Position numbers and translations under genes: made by a program. Positions 1 to 7,297 of a stretch of DNA of 20,598 bases are shown piece after piece. How positions within the stretch are numbered: the first letter of the stretch is position 1; each line of letters begins with the position of its first letter. The notes beneath the pieces were generated by a model. The model saw only the letters and a program-made list of their open reading frames with translations. It had not been told where the DNA came from and searched no databases. This DNA comes from Natrinema soli (GTDB taxonomy: Archaea > Halobacteriota > Halobacteria > Halobacteriales > Natrialbaceae): assembly GCF_028618695.1 (NCBI RefSeq), contig NZ_JAQIVI010000418.1, positions 1-20,598 on the forward strand, given 5' to 3'.

Positions 1-321
1 GGTCCGCCGGTCGGCGAGGCGGACCGAACCGATGGAAACGACGCACCGGATTCGACGGCCGCCCGACCGGAGCGGTCCGCGGCCGGCCCCGATTCGAATG
101 CCGGCATTGATTCGGAACCGACGGAGTCCGCTGCCGGTTCGGCGGTCGGCGGGCGGGCCGACGACGTCGATCGCACGACCGTCAGGATCACCAGCGATAT
201 CGGCGACATTCTCGGCGTCGACGACCGCGAGTACACGCTGAGCAGCGATGACGTCGTCACGCTCCCGGAACAAAACGCCGCCCCCCTCGTCGACCGGGAG
301 GCGGCCGAGCGCCTCGAGTGA
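1..321 (+). CDS. GINS complex subunit (Gins51-like), 3' end only
   Basis: This is the last 106 codons of a gene that begins before the window. The final ~50 residues (from about RTTVRITSDI to the end) match the small B-domain of archaeal GINS subunits: a beta strand VRI, then DIGDILGVD, then the hallmark DVVTLPEQNAAPLV. GINS binds MCM and GAN/RecJ-like proteins in the replicative helicase. The ~55 residues before it are a low-complexity Asp/Ser/Ala/Gly-rich stretch, which looks like the disordered linker between the A and B domains, as expected for a halophile. The fold assignment rests on the tail motif. The primase small subunit often lies upstream in haloarchaea, but that part is not in the window. 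Confidence 0.8.
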   Translation, partial: GPPVGEADRTDGNDAPDSTAARPERSAAGPDSNAGIDSEPTESAAGSAVGGRADDVDRTTVRITSDIGDILGVDDREYTLSSDDVVTLPEQNAAPLVDREAAERLE

Positions 322-430
322 GCGCTCCTCGAACCGCACTGTGATGAGCGGCTTCGTCTCAACGACTCGCGTTTCGCGGACCCCAGTGTGAAATCGCAAC
401 GCATACGTTACCGCTCGCTAACTCCCGTGC

Positions 431-904
431 ATGCTCGATGTCGGCGACGAGGCACCGGAGTTCGAACTGCTCAACCAACACGGTGAGACGATCTGCCGCT
501 CCGATTTCGAGGGGCAGCGACTCGTCGTCTACTTCTACCCTCGTGCCAACACGGACGGCTGTACGACCGAGGCCTGTGGGTTCAACGACGCGCTCTCGCA
601 ACTCGCGGACCGCGACGCCGCGGTCGTCGGGATCAGCGACGATCCGGTCGACGACCTCGACGACTTCGCGGCCGATTACGACCTCGAGTTCGATCTCCTG
701 TCCGACGAGTTCGGCGAAGTCGCGACGCTCTACGAGTCCTACGGCGAGAAACGGATGTTCGGCAACACCTTCGACGGCGTCTTCCGGAACACCTACCTCG
801 TGGATCCGGACGGACGGATCGAAGCGGTGTACGAGGGGGTCTCCCCCGACGGCCACGCCGACGAGGTGTTAGCGGATCTCGAGTCGGTCGACGCCACACA
901 CTGA
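431..904 (+). CDS. bcp: Peroxiredoxin, Bcp/PrxQ type (thiol peroxidase)
   Basis: A 157-aa AhpC/TSA-fold protein that reduces hydrogen peroxide and organic hydroperoxides with thiols from thioredoxin-like donors in the cytoplasm. The active-site stretch YFYPRANTDGCTTEAC carries the peroxidatic Cys44 and, five residues on, the resolving Cys49, the spacing typical of the Bcp/PrxQ subgroup. The conserved FRNTYLVDPDG strand and full family length are present. The ATG at 431 is the first in frame, and a TATA-like GCATACGTTA lies at 401-410, suggesting a leaderless or near-leaderless mRNA. It follows the GINS gene by 109 nt with its own apparent promoter. The odd palindrome AGCGGC-A-GCCGCT overlaps and follows the stop (904-916). 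Confidence 0.93.
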   Translation: MLDVGDEAPEFELLNQHGETICRSDFEGQRLVVYFYPRANTDGCTTEACGFNDALSQLADRDAAVVGISDDPVDDLDDFAADYDLEFDLLSDEFGEVATLYESYGEKRMFGNTFDGVFRNTYLVDPDGRIEAVYEGVSPDGHADEVLADLESVDATH

Positions 905-960
905 GCGGCAGCCGCTGGCAAGCTGGCTTTGCGGAGCGGTCTGACACCGTGACGAGTGTC

Positions 961-1296
961 CTATCTCGGGGGGTTGTCCGATCCGGCAGACTCGCTCGGA
1001 CCGAGAACGCGGATACGACCGCCGTCCGTGATCCGAAGCAGGTACTCGTCAAGAGAGAGTTCGACGGTGACGTCCCCGTTGCGGTCGGTCTGCGTGACGA
1101 GCGCATCGAGGGCCTCCGGATCGATGTGATCGTACAGCGTGAACCCCAGTTCAGTCGTACAGTCGATCGGATCGGTATCGAGCGCGGCCGAGATAGCGTA
1201 GACGGTAGCGATACTGGCCGGCGTCGACTCGTCGTGCGTGCGTTCTGCGAGGACCGGCCGATCATCGTCTGCGGGATTACGATTCGGGTCGGACAT
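961..1296 (-). CDS. HalOD1 output-domain protein
   Basis: A protein of about 111 aa matching the haloarchaeal output domain 1 (HalOD1) family: an N-terminal helix with STPASIATVYAISAAL, then the signature LYDHIDPEALDALV, then strands VTVELSLDEYLLRI and the closing RIRVLGPSE. HalOD1 proteins are common in haloarchaea, alone or after receiver domains; they are thought to act in signalling, but no biochemical role is established to my knowledge. I chose the ATG at 1296 (MSDPNRNP) because it begins a typical acidic leader; an in-frame ATG at 1311 would add five residues. It is transcribed toward the peroxiredoxin gene. Confidence 0.8.
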   Translation of the reverse strand: MSDPNRNPADDDRPVLAERTHDESTPASIATVYAISAALDTDPIDCTTELGFTLYDHIDPEALDALVTQTDRNGDVTVELSLDEYLLRITDGGRIRVLGPSESAGSDNPPR

Positions 1297-1506
1297 TACT
1301 CGTGTTCCCATCCGTCGTGTGCTGGTCGGTCATCGGTTACTGGATCACTATCAGTGCGTGGTCCCTCCATCACCCGTGGTACCGAATCTGCCACCACGAA
1401 ACTTCGCCCTGAATAAGAGAGTTCGATCGACGTACCCACTCCGAGACGCTATCGCGACACTGATCGTCCTGCTGCCGGTCAGCGAATACGCGATCGACTA
1501 CCGACT
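1297..1506. other. Gene-poor stretch, lower GC
   Basis: No convincing gene here. One minus-strand reading frame of 46 codons (1510 down to 1370) opens with an ATG that overlaps the stop of the cupin fragment in an ATGA arrangement, but its third-position GC is weaker than in neighbouring genes and I recognise no family. On the plus strand a frame ending at 1549 contains a hydrophobic run (AIATLIVLLPVSEYAIDY) that I also cannot assign. Together with the fragment at 1507-1719 this looks like decayed or recombined DNA. Confidence 0.4.
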
Positions 1507-1719
1507 TCATGATTTTGTGATCGAGGAAAACTGGCACGTGCCCTCGTGAATCCCCTCCAACGGGGGCCTGAGATCGGTTCCTGCGCTCACGCGGAAGTGT
1601 TCTGCGGCCAGGTCATCGTATTCGGTTGCCCCACCGAACCCCGCCTGATGTTGGATCGTCGCGTCCGGCGTTTCCATACCGACCGTCAGTTCCTCTTTGG
1701 ATTGATGCATCATAATCAA
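1507..1719 (-). pseudogene. Truncated cupin-like protein (N-terminal half)
   Basis: A 70-codon frame whose first ~60 residues (ELTVGMETPDATIQHQAGFG, then YDDLAAEHFRVSAGTDLRPPL, then GIHEGTCQ) resemble the start of a haloarchaeal single-domain cupin protein. From memory of that family, the next residues should be CPHWGY and then the metal-binding beta-barrel core. Here the frame instead runs into FSSITKS and a stop, so the barrel strands and any catalytic or metal residues are missing. A TATA-like AAATAT (1752-1757) sits 33-38 nt upstream, so the fragment may still be transcribed. I read it as a 3'-truncated relic; an intact small protein of unknown role is the alternative. Several in-frame ATGs (residues 1, 3, 4) make the exact start uncertain. 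Confidence 0.5.
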
Positions 1720-1786
1720 CTCGAGTGCCGCGGATAGAGCTACGAGCGAGGAAATATGTGGGTACCTAGTGGAAATCGGCCGACCA

Positions 1787-1819
1787 GTGACCGCCTTGCA
1801 GACGATGACCGACGGTCAC
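1787..1819. repeat. Inverted repeat downstream of cdc48
   Basis: GTGACCG (1787-1793) and CGGTCAC (1813-1819) form a perfect 7-bp inverted repeat around a 19-nt loop. It lies about 75-105 nt past the cdc48 stop, between cdc48 and the cupin fragment. It could be a transcript-end hairpin or a binding site. There is no T-run next to it, so a terminator role is weak. Confidence 0.3.
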
Positions 1820-1892
1820 CAGCTGCAAGCGGGTACGATTATCGCAACGAAAATGCTATTCGCGGACCGAACGGCGGCTGCGGCCGTCGACC

Positions 1893-4154
1893 TTACTGGA
1901 AGGTGCGGCCGAGCTGTTCGTCCTGGCCCGGTTCGGCCTGCTGGAACTCCTCTTCGAGTTCCTCATAGCGCTCGCGGGTGTCGGGAGAGACGCTCGGATT
2001 GACCTCGTCGAGGGCGTGCTCGAAGTGCTCCTTGCTGATGCGGACGTTGCCGATCGTGTCGGCCATCTCCTCGGGGTCGACCGAGTTGATGAACTCGCGG
2101 CTGGCGGCCATCGAGGCCTCGCGAGTGACCGCTTCGATGTCGGCGCCGACGTAGCCGTCCGTCCGACTGGCGAGCCACTCGAGGTCGACCGCGTCGGCCA
2201 GGGGCTTGTTGCGGGTGTGGACCTCGAAGATCGCCTTGCGAGCGTCCTCGTCGGGGACCGGCACGTGGACGTGGCGGTCGAGCCGTCCGGGACGGAGCAG
2301 GGCGCTGTCGATCAGGTCCGGCCGGTTGGTCGTGGCGATCACGACGACGTCCTCGAGTTCCTCGAGCCCGTCGAGCTCGGTCAGGAGCTGGGAGACGACG
2401 CGTTCGCCGACGCCGGAATCACCCTGTCGCTGACCGCGTTCGCCCGCGATCGAGTCGATCTCGTCGAAGAAGATCACGGTCGGTGCGTTCGACCGCGCCT
2501 TCTCGAAGACCTCGCGGACGCCCTTCTCGGACTCCCCGACGTACTTGTTCAGCAGTTCGGGGCCTTTGATCGAGATGAAGTTCGACTGGGCCTCGTTGGC
2601 GACTGCCTTCGCGAGCAGGGTCTTCCCCGTGCCCGGCGGGCCGTACATGAGGACGCCCTTGGCGGCCTGCATGTCCATCTGCTCGAAGACCTCGGGGTAG
2701 TCGAGCGGCCACTGGATCGTCTCGCGGAGCTGCTCTTTGGTCTCGCCCAGTCCGCCGACATCGTTCCAGGTGACGTCGGGGACTTCGACGAAGACCTCGC
2801 GGAGCGCCGAGGGCTGGATGCCCTTGAGCGCCTCCTTGACGTCCCGTTCGTTCACTTCCAGCGACTCGAGGACGTCGGCGTCGATCTCCTCGGACTCGAG
2901 GTCGAGTTCGGGGCGGATCCGCCGGAGCGCGTTCATCGCGCTCTCGCGGGCCAGCGACTCGAGGTCGGCACCGACGAAGCCGTGCGTGCTCTCGGCGTAC
3001 TGATCGAGGTCGATCTCCTCGTCGAGTGGCATCCCGCGGGTGTGGACCTGCAGGATCTCCTTGCGGCCCTCCTTGTCGGGGACGCCGATCTCGATCTCGC
3101 GGTCGAAGCGACCGCCGCGCCGGAGCGCGGGGTCGATCGCGTCGACGCGGTTGGTCGCGGCGATGACCGTGACGCGGCCCCGCTCCTCGAGGCCGTCCAT
3201 CAGCGAGAGGAGTTGCGCGACGACGCGGCGTTCGACGTCACCGCCGGCCTCCTCGCGCTTCGCGGCGATGGAGTCGAGCTCGTCGATGAAGACGATCGAG
3301 GGGGCGTTCTCCTCGGCTTCCTCGAAGACTTCGCGGAGCTGTTCCTCGGACTCGCCGTAGTACTTCGACATGATCTCCGGGCCGGAGATCGTCTCGAAGT
3401 GGGCGTCGATCTCGTTGGCGACGGCCTTCGCCATCAGGGTCTTCCCGGTGCCCGGCGGCCCGTGCAGCAGGACGCCTTTCGGCGGCTCGATGCCCAGCTG
3501 CTGGAACAGCTCGGGGTGGCGCATCGGCAGTTCGATCATCTCGCGGACTTGGTCGAGTTCGTCGTCCAGGCCGCCGATGTCCTCGTAGGCGACGTTCGGG
3601 AGGCCCTCCGCGGACGCACCGCTGCCGGATTGAACCTGCTCGGCGGGCGTCTCGGAGATCTCGATGCTCGTCGAGTCCGTGATGACGACGGTGCCCGACG
3701 GCGAGGTGCTCGCGATCTTCAGCGGGACCGACTGACCGGAGCTAGCCATGGGTCCGAACGAGAGCGAGAACGGTACCGTCTGGCCCTCGGTGACGGCCTG
3801 CCCGCTCAGCTTGTCGCGGACGAGCGGACCGATATCACCGCGGATGCGGAGGTTCTGTGGCAGCGCCACGGTGACCGACTTGGCGGGTTTGACGTCGGCG
3901 GGTTCGATGGTCACGTTGTCGTCGATCCCGACGTCGGCCTCCTGGCGGAGGCGGCCGTCGATCCTGACGATACCGCGTCCCTCGTCTTCGGGGTAGCCGG
4001 GCCAGACGCGAGCGACGGCCTGCGCGTCGCTCTTGCCCTCGATGACGATGTAGTCCCCGTTCTCGAGGTTGAGTTCGTTCATGGAGACGCGGTCGATCGC
4101 GGCCAGTCCGCGACCGGCGTCCTTCTGTTTGAGTGGTTTGACAGTGAGTTTCAT
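1893..4154 (-). CDS. cdc48: CDC48/p97-family AAA+ unfoldase
   Basis: A 753-aa double-ring AAA+ ATPase, full length for archaeal CDC48/VAT. It unfolds proteins, probably to feed the proteasome, in the cytoplasm. Order: N-domain (double-psi barrel plus four-strand part, ~1-170), D1 with Walker A GPPGTGKT (232-239), Walker B ending D291-E292 and arginine fingers near RRGGRFDR; D2 with Walker A 505-512, Walker B ending D564-E565 and RPGRLDR. Pore loops are KYYG (264-267) in D1 and KYVG (537-540) in D2, so both rings carry an aromatic, as in archaeal unfoldases. The acidic coiled tail ([13 protein letters not shown]) ends TFQ and lacks the hydrophobic-Tyr-X proteasome-docking motif. Its ATG overlaps the stop of the upstream Hsp20-like gene (ATGA, 4151-4154), so translation is probably coupled. 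Confidence 0.97.
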   Translation of the reverse strand: MKLTVKPLKQKDAGRGLAAIDRVSMNELNLENGDYIVIEGKSDAQAVARVWPGYPEDEGRGIVRIDGRLRQEADVGIDDNVTIEPADVKPAKSVTVALPQNLRIRGDIGPLVRDKLSGQAVTEGQTVPFSLSFGPMASSGQSVPLKIASTSPSGTVVITDSTSIEISETPAEQVQSGSGASAEGLPNVAYEDIGGLDDELDQVREMIELPMRHPELFQQLGIEPPKGVLLHGPPGTGKTLMAKAVANEIDAHFETISGPEIMSKYYGESEEQLREVFEEAEENAPSIVFIDELDSIAAKREEAGGDVERRVVAQLLSLMDGLEERGRVTVIAATNRVDAIDPALRRGGRFDREIEIGVPDKEGRKEILQVHTRGMPLDEEIDLDQYAESTHGFVGADLESLARESAMNALRRIRPELDLESEEIDADVLESLEVNERDVKEALKGIQPSALREVFVEVPDVTWNDVGGLGETKEQLRETIQWPLDYPEVFEQMDMQAAKGVLMYGPPGTGKTLLAKAVANEAQSNFISIKGPELLNKYVGESEKGVREVFEKARSNAPTVIFFDEIDSIAGERGQRQGDSGVGERVVSQLLTELDGLEELEDVVVIATTNRPDLIDSALLRPGRLDRHVHVPVPDEDARKAIFEVHTRNKPLADAVDLEWLASRTDGYVGADIEAVTREASMAASREFINSVDPEEMADTIGNVRISKEHFEHALDEVNPSVSPDTRERYEELEEEFQQAEPGQDEQLGRTFQ

Positions 4155-4399
4155 CGTTCCTCCTCCAGTTCGACAGTGAGCACGCCGTTTTTGATAAACG
4201 TGTGCGGGTTCTCAGTGTTCTCGGGAAGTTCGATCTCGTACTGGTCGTCGGCGAAGACGACGATAACCGTGTCGTCGACGACGTCGACCGAGGCGTCGGC
4301 CTCTTCGGTACCGAAGTCGACAGCCATCACCGTGCTGTCGTCGTATTCGTACCGGCGAGCCACCTGCCCCTCTTCGGGGGTGAATTGGTCGAGAGTCAT
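4151..4399 (-). CDS. Small Hsp20/alpha-crystallin-like protein, first gene of the cdc48 operon
   Basis: An 82-aa acidic protein. After a short N-terminal stretch ([20 protein letters not shown]) come alternating beta strands and the C-terminal signature [13 protein letters not shown], the same pattern as the F-x-NGVL-x-V/I strand closing the alpha-crystallin domain of small heat-shock proteins. It lacks the long N-terminal arm and the I-X-I tail used for sHsp oligomerisation, so it is a minimal crystallin-like or CS-like domain. Haloarchaeal homologues are, as I recall, catalogued only as a domain of unknown function. It overlaps cdc48 by 4 nt and shares its promoter, suggesting a cofactor or adaptor of the unfoldase (inference). 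The ATG at 4399 fits the TATA box about 32 nt upstream. Confidence 0.75.
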   Translation of the reverse strand: MTLDQFTPEEGQVARRYEYDDSTVMAVDFGTEEADASVDVVDDTVIVVFADDQYEIELPENTENPHTFIKNGVLTVELEEER

Positions 4400-4430
4400 G
4401 CTGTAACTAACCCAAGGTAAGCGCTGTTTC

Positions 4431-4446
4431 TATATAAGCATTTCGC
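4431..4446 (-). promoter_or_regulatory. Promoter of the Hsp20-like/cdc48 operon
   Basis: Read on the minus strand this is GCGAAATGCTTATATA: a purine/A-rich BRE (GCGAAATG) directly followed by a strong TATA element (TTATATA, 4431-4437). It is one of the clearest archaeal promoters in the window and lies 32-47 nt upstream of the ATG at 4399, giving a 5' leader of only a few nucleotides. Confidence 0.75.
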
Positions 4447-4606
4447 CGATAGACCGCATGAAGGCGGCGTATCGGGTGCAAAACTGATTGTTCGTAGTTC
4501 ACAGTGCGATCCCCTGCGGTCACTCGATCGGGATGACAGCACTCGATTGGTTCGGCACGGGCATATTTTCGTTGCTGGCGTGCTCCGGTCGCCACCGAAT
4601 CGAGTC

Positions 4607-4612
4607 TTTATA
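4607..4612 (+). promoter_or_regulatory. TATA box of the alpha/beta hydrolase gene
   Basis: TTTATA starts 30 nt upstream of the ATG at 4637, the distance expected for a leaderless haloarchaeal transcript. This supports 4637 as the start rather than the in-frame ATG at 4547, which lies upstream of this box. Confidence 0.6.
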
Positions 4613-4636
4613 CCCGTCCCCAGTGTGCTAACATGT

Positions 4637-5434
4637 ATGGAAACGGTACCACATCACGGTCGGGAGACGGCGTACGACGTCGTCGACCGGGGCAGCGACG
4701 GACCGCCCATCTGTTGTATCCACGGGAGCGGCGGCTCCCACGACGTCTGGGACGGGCAGCGACCGCTCGCGGATCACGCACCGGTCGTCACGGTCGATCT
4801 CAGCGGTCACGGTGAGTCGGACGATATCGACGCCAGCCCGGGCTACTCGACGCTGTCGGCCTACGCCGACGACGTGCTGGCCGTCGTCGAGGCGACAGAC
4901 GCGGCGGTCCTCGTCGGAAACTCTCTCGGCGGTGCCGTCGTCCTGCAGATTCTGCTCGAGCGCGAGTTCGATCCCGCGGCGGCCGTCCTGACGGGGACCG
5001 GCGCTCGACTCGGCGTGCTCGAGGATCTCCTGGCGTGGCTCCGGTCCGATTTCGAGCGCGCGGTCGAATTCCTCCACGGGCCGGATCGGCTCTTTCACGA
5101 CCCCGACTCGGGCCTCCGCGAGCGATCGATGGAGCGGATGTACGACACCGGCCAGGCGGTCACGCGCCGGGACTTTCTGACCTGCCACGAGTTCGACGTC
5201 CGCGATCGCGTCCGCGAGATCGACACTCCCACGCTCGCGGTGTACGGCGAGTACGACCAGTTGACGCCGCCGTGGTTTCACGAGTACCTCGCCGACGAAA
5301 TCGACGAGGCCGGACTCGCCGAGATCGAGGACGCCGCACACCTGGCGATGATCGAACGGCCGTCCGCGTTCAACGCGGTCGTCGACGAATTCCTGTCCGA
5401 GATCGACGGTGACCGAGATCGAGACTGGTACTGA
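4637..5434 (+). CDS. Alpha/beta-fold hydrolase
   Basis: A 265-aa single-domain alpha/beta hydrolase. The oxyanion loop is HGSGGS (29-34), the nucleophile elbow is GNSLGG with Ser96, the acid is Asp207 in YGEYDQLTPP and the base is His235 in DAAHLAM, so the triad is complete and in canonical order. A cap region lies between about residues 130 and 180. The substrate cannot be named; such enzymes include esterases, lactonases and haloperoxidase-like proteins. The start at 4637 (METVPHHGRE) gives family-typical length and sits correctly below a TATA box. It is convergent with panB, leaving a 41-nt gap. Confidence 0.88.
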   Translation: METVPHHGRETAYDVVDRGSDGPPICCIHGSGGSHDVWDGQRPLADHAPVVTVDLSGHGESDDIDASPGYSTLSAYADDVLAVVEATDAAVLVGNSLGGAVVLQILLEREFDPAAAVLTGTGARLGVLEDLLAWLRSDFERAVEFLHGPDRLFHDPDSGLRERSMERMYDTGQAVTRRDFLTCHEFDVRDRVREIDTPTLAVYGEYDQLTPPWFHEYLADEIDEAGLAEIEDAAHLAMIERPSAFNAVVDEFLSEIDGDRDRDWY

Positions 5435-5475
5435 GAATCGACTCGAGACGGCTGTCGTACCGAGCCGGCAACGAA

Positions 5476-6294
5476 TCAGTAAATGTCCTCGAGATCGCTC
5501 TCCTCGTGACTGTGTTCGTCGGCGGGGAACTCGCCGGATTCGACCGCCGAGACGTACTTCCCGACCGCGGACTCCATCTCCTCGCGGACGTTCCCGAACT
5601 GTTTCGAGAAGGAGGGCGACCACTCGCTGAGCCCGATCGCGTCGTCGACGACGAGCACCTGTCCGTCGCAGTCCGGGCCGGCACCGATCCCGATCGTCGG
5701 GATGTCCAGCGCCGCCGTCACGTCGGCCGCGAGATTCGACGGCACGTGCTCGAGGACGAGCGAGAACGCCCCGGCAGCCTCGTGAGCCTCGGCCAGTTCG
5801 AGGATGCGCTCGGCTCCTTTCCGATCCGTCCCCTGCCGCGGATAGCCGCCGTACTGGTTGACGTGCTGGGGCGTCAGTCCGAGGTGGGCCATCACGGGGA
5901 TTCCGAGCCGGACCAGTTTCTCGGTCAGCTCGACGGTGTGGGGCCCGCACTCGAGCTTGACCGCGTGAGCGTCGGCCTCCTTGAGCATCCGGCCCGCGTT
6001 CTCGACGCTCGCCGCCTCGTCGACCCCGATCGAGAGAAACGGCATGTCGGCGACGACGAGGGCGTCGTCGGTCGCGCGGGCGACCGCACCGGTGTGGCGA
6101 GCCATGTCGTCGACGGTAACCGGGAGCGTCGTCTCGTACCCCAGATTGGTGTTCCCGAGGCTGTCACCGACGAGGATAATGTCGACGCCGGCCTCGTCGA
6201 CGACCGCCGCCGTCGGCGCGTCGTACGCCGTCAACATCGTGATCGCCGCTTCACCGGCCTTCGCTCTGAGATCCCGCACGGTAGGCATACCCAT
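5476..6294 (-). CDS. panB: 3-methyl-2-oxobutanoate hydroxymethyltransferase (ketopantoate hydroxymethyltransferase)
   Basis: A 272-aa TIM-barrel enzyme that transfers a hydroxymethyl group from 5,10-methylene-tetrahydro(methano)pterin to 2-oxoisovalerate, making ketopantoate for coenzyme A. The metal ligands and active-site residues are in place: Asp44 in VGDSLGN, Asp83 in VADMPF, Lys113 and Glu115 in VKLECG, His137 in AHLGLTPQ, and Glu182 in VLEHVP. The tail from about residue 255 is a short acidic extension ending DLEDIY. Start is 6294 or the ATG two codons later. It is a single-gene unit here: no panE-like reductase, pantoate kinase or phosphopantothenate synthetase adjoins it. Confidence 0.95.
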   Translation of the reverse strand: MGMPTVRDLRAKAGEAAITMLTAYDAPTAAVVDEAGVDIILVGDSLGNTNLGYETTLPVTVDDMARHTGAVARATDDALVVADMPFLSIGVDEAASVENAGRMLKEADAHAVKLECGPHTVELTEKLVRLGIPVMAHLGLTPQHVNQYGGYPRQGTDRKGAERILELAEAHEAAGAFSLVLEHVPSNLAADVTAALDIPTIGIGAGPDCDGQVLVVDDAIGLSEWSPSFSKQFGNVREEMESAVGKYVSAVESGEFPADEHSHEESDLEDIY

Positions 6295-6373
6295 AGCTTG
6301 GCCGCCGAGAACTAAACAGCGTTGTTCTTCCGCCAGTGACGGTCGAGCGTCCGCTGGGGCCGTATCCGCGGCG

Positions 6374-6381
6374 CTTAAGAG
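6374..6381 (+). promoter_or_regulatory. TATA-like box of the small membrane protein
   Basis: CTTAAGAG is centred about 26 nt upstream of the GTG at 6404, again fitting a leaderless transcript and supporting the GTG start. Confidence 0.45.
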
Positions 6382-6403
6382 GTCCGGGTTGCCATACTCA
6401 CGC

Positions 6404-6637
6404 GTGCCAGAACCCGTCGAAACGACCTCACCCGACGGCGTCGATTACGGCTGGGTGATGCAGACGACCTTCGTCGCAACCATCCTGGTCGGCGCGCCGG
6501 TCGTCGTCCTGCTGTCGACGGCGGCGACCCTCCCCACGTGGGCCGACCGGGTCGAGTTCGCGATCCGAGTCGGTGCGCCCGTCTGGTTAGTCACGTCTAT
6601 CGTCGTCTTCGCCTACGCCAAGCGAAAGCAGACGTAA
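6404..6637 (+). CDS. Small two-helix membrane protein (DUF5822-type)
   Basis: A 77-aa protein read from a GTG start (VPEPVETTSPDGVDYGWVMQ). Two transmembrane segments are visible, roughly residues 18-41 (MQTTFVATILVGAPVVVLLS) and 53-70 (FAIRVGAPVWLVTSIVVFAY), with a positive KRK tail that should face the cytoplasm. The EPVETTxPDGVDYGWVMQ opening matches, from memory, a haloarchaeal family listed as DUF5822 with no known function. Upstream in-frame ATGs lie inside the antisense of panB and are unlikely. It is divergent from panB and convergent with the HAD gene. Confidence 0.75.
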   Translation: MPEPVETTSPDGVDYGWVMQTTFVATILVGAPVVVLLSTAATLPTWADRVEFAIRVGAPVWLVTSIVVFAYAKRKQT

Positions 6638-6685
6638 CAACGTATCCGTCCGGTCACCTCCGATACGCGCGCAGACAGCGCGACC

Positions 6686-7225
6686 TCAGAACTCTGACGG
6701 TCCCTCACCGACGTACTCGAAATCGATCCCCGCACGTTCAGCAGTCCGTTGATCCCGTGCGGAGTCACCGATAAAGAGCGTCCGCGCTGGCTTGGCATCG
6801 AGCGCTCGAACCGTCGCGAGCAACGGTTCCGGATCCGGTTTCCACGTTCCGACCGTGTCGCGGCCGACGACGGCATCGACCGCGTCGTCGAGCGCGTGTT
6901 CGTCGAGTGCGATCCGACAGGCTTGCTCGCAATTGAGCGAACAGACGCCCGACGGCAACGACCGCTCGAGCAGTTCGTCCGCGTGAGCGAGTCGGTTCGA
7001 CGTCCGTGCACCGTCGTGTTCGTGGGCCGCGATGGCTGACTCCACCTCGGTTCCCAGTCCCGAATCGCCGGCGGCCTCGAGCATGTCCCAGAGCCCGTCG
7101 CTCGGCGGCTCGACGTTCGCGCTATCGTACACCTCACGAACGTCGACGGCGACGGCGTTCCAGTCGACGTCGAGATCGACGAGGGTCCCGTCCAGATCGT
7201 AGACGACGGCGTCGTACTCGGTCAC
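6686..7225 (-). CDS. HAD-superfamily hydrolase (phosphoglycolate phosphatase-like)
   Basis: A 179-aa HAD phosphatase of the class with a small helical cap. Motif I is DLDGT with nucleophile Asp10 and acid/base Asp12; the cap spans about residues 20-85; motif II is around Ser96 (GVCSLN); motif III is Lys129 in WKPDP; motif IV is GDSARD (Asp154, Asp158). All catalytic residues are present, so it should be active on a small phosphorylated metabolite, possibly phosphoglycolate. The motif layout does not fix the substrate. A TATA-like box at 7251-7256 stands 26-31 nt upstream of the ATG. Confidence 0.88.
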   Translation of the reverse strand: MTEYDAVVYDLDGTLVDLDVDWNAVAVDVREVYDSANVEPPSDGLWDMLEAAGDSGLGTEVESAIAAHEHDGARTSNRLAHADELLERSLPSGVCSLNCEQACRIALDEHALDDAVDAVVGRDTVGTWKPDPEPLLATVRALDAKPARTLFIGDSARDQRTAERAGIDFEYVGEGPSEF

Positions 7226-7250
7226 GGCCGCTGATACGTGCGGGAGTCGA

Positions 7251-7256
7251 ATATAC
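7251..7256 (-). promoter_or_regulatory. TATA box of the HAD hydrolase gene
   Basis: The minus strand reads AGTATAT here, centred about 28 nt above the ATG at 7225. It separates this gene from the acyl-CoA dehydrogenase gene, which ends 72 nt upstream. Confidence 0.5.
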
Positions 7257-7297
7257 TGTTCGCAATTTTGCGTCCGACGACTTGTCGACGCGATCTC

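Noticed and set aside
1400..1549. Possible transposase remnant in the hydrophobic plus-strand frame
   Set aside because: No catalytic motif, no terminal inverted repeats or target duplication could be found by eye.
2016..4406. A 796-codon open frame on the plus strand
   Set aside because: It lies wholly antisense to cdc48 and the Hsp20-like gene. Long antisense frames arise from high-GC codon bias; the translation is Asp/Val/Leu/Arg-rich with no motif.
4547..4636. Upstream start giving the alpha/beta hydrolase 30 more residues
   Set aside because: The extension lies upstream of and across the TATA box at 4607-4612, and the family begins near METVPHHGRE.
4628..5950. A 440-codon minus-strand frame opposite the alpha/beta hydrolase and overlapping panB
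   Set aside because: Arg-rich composition with no domain; both overlapped genes have intact active sites.
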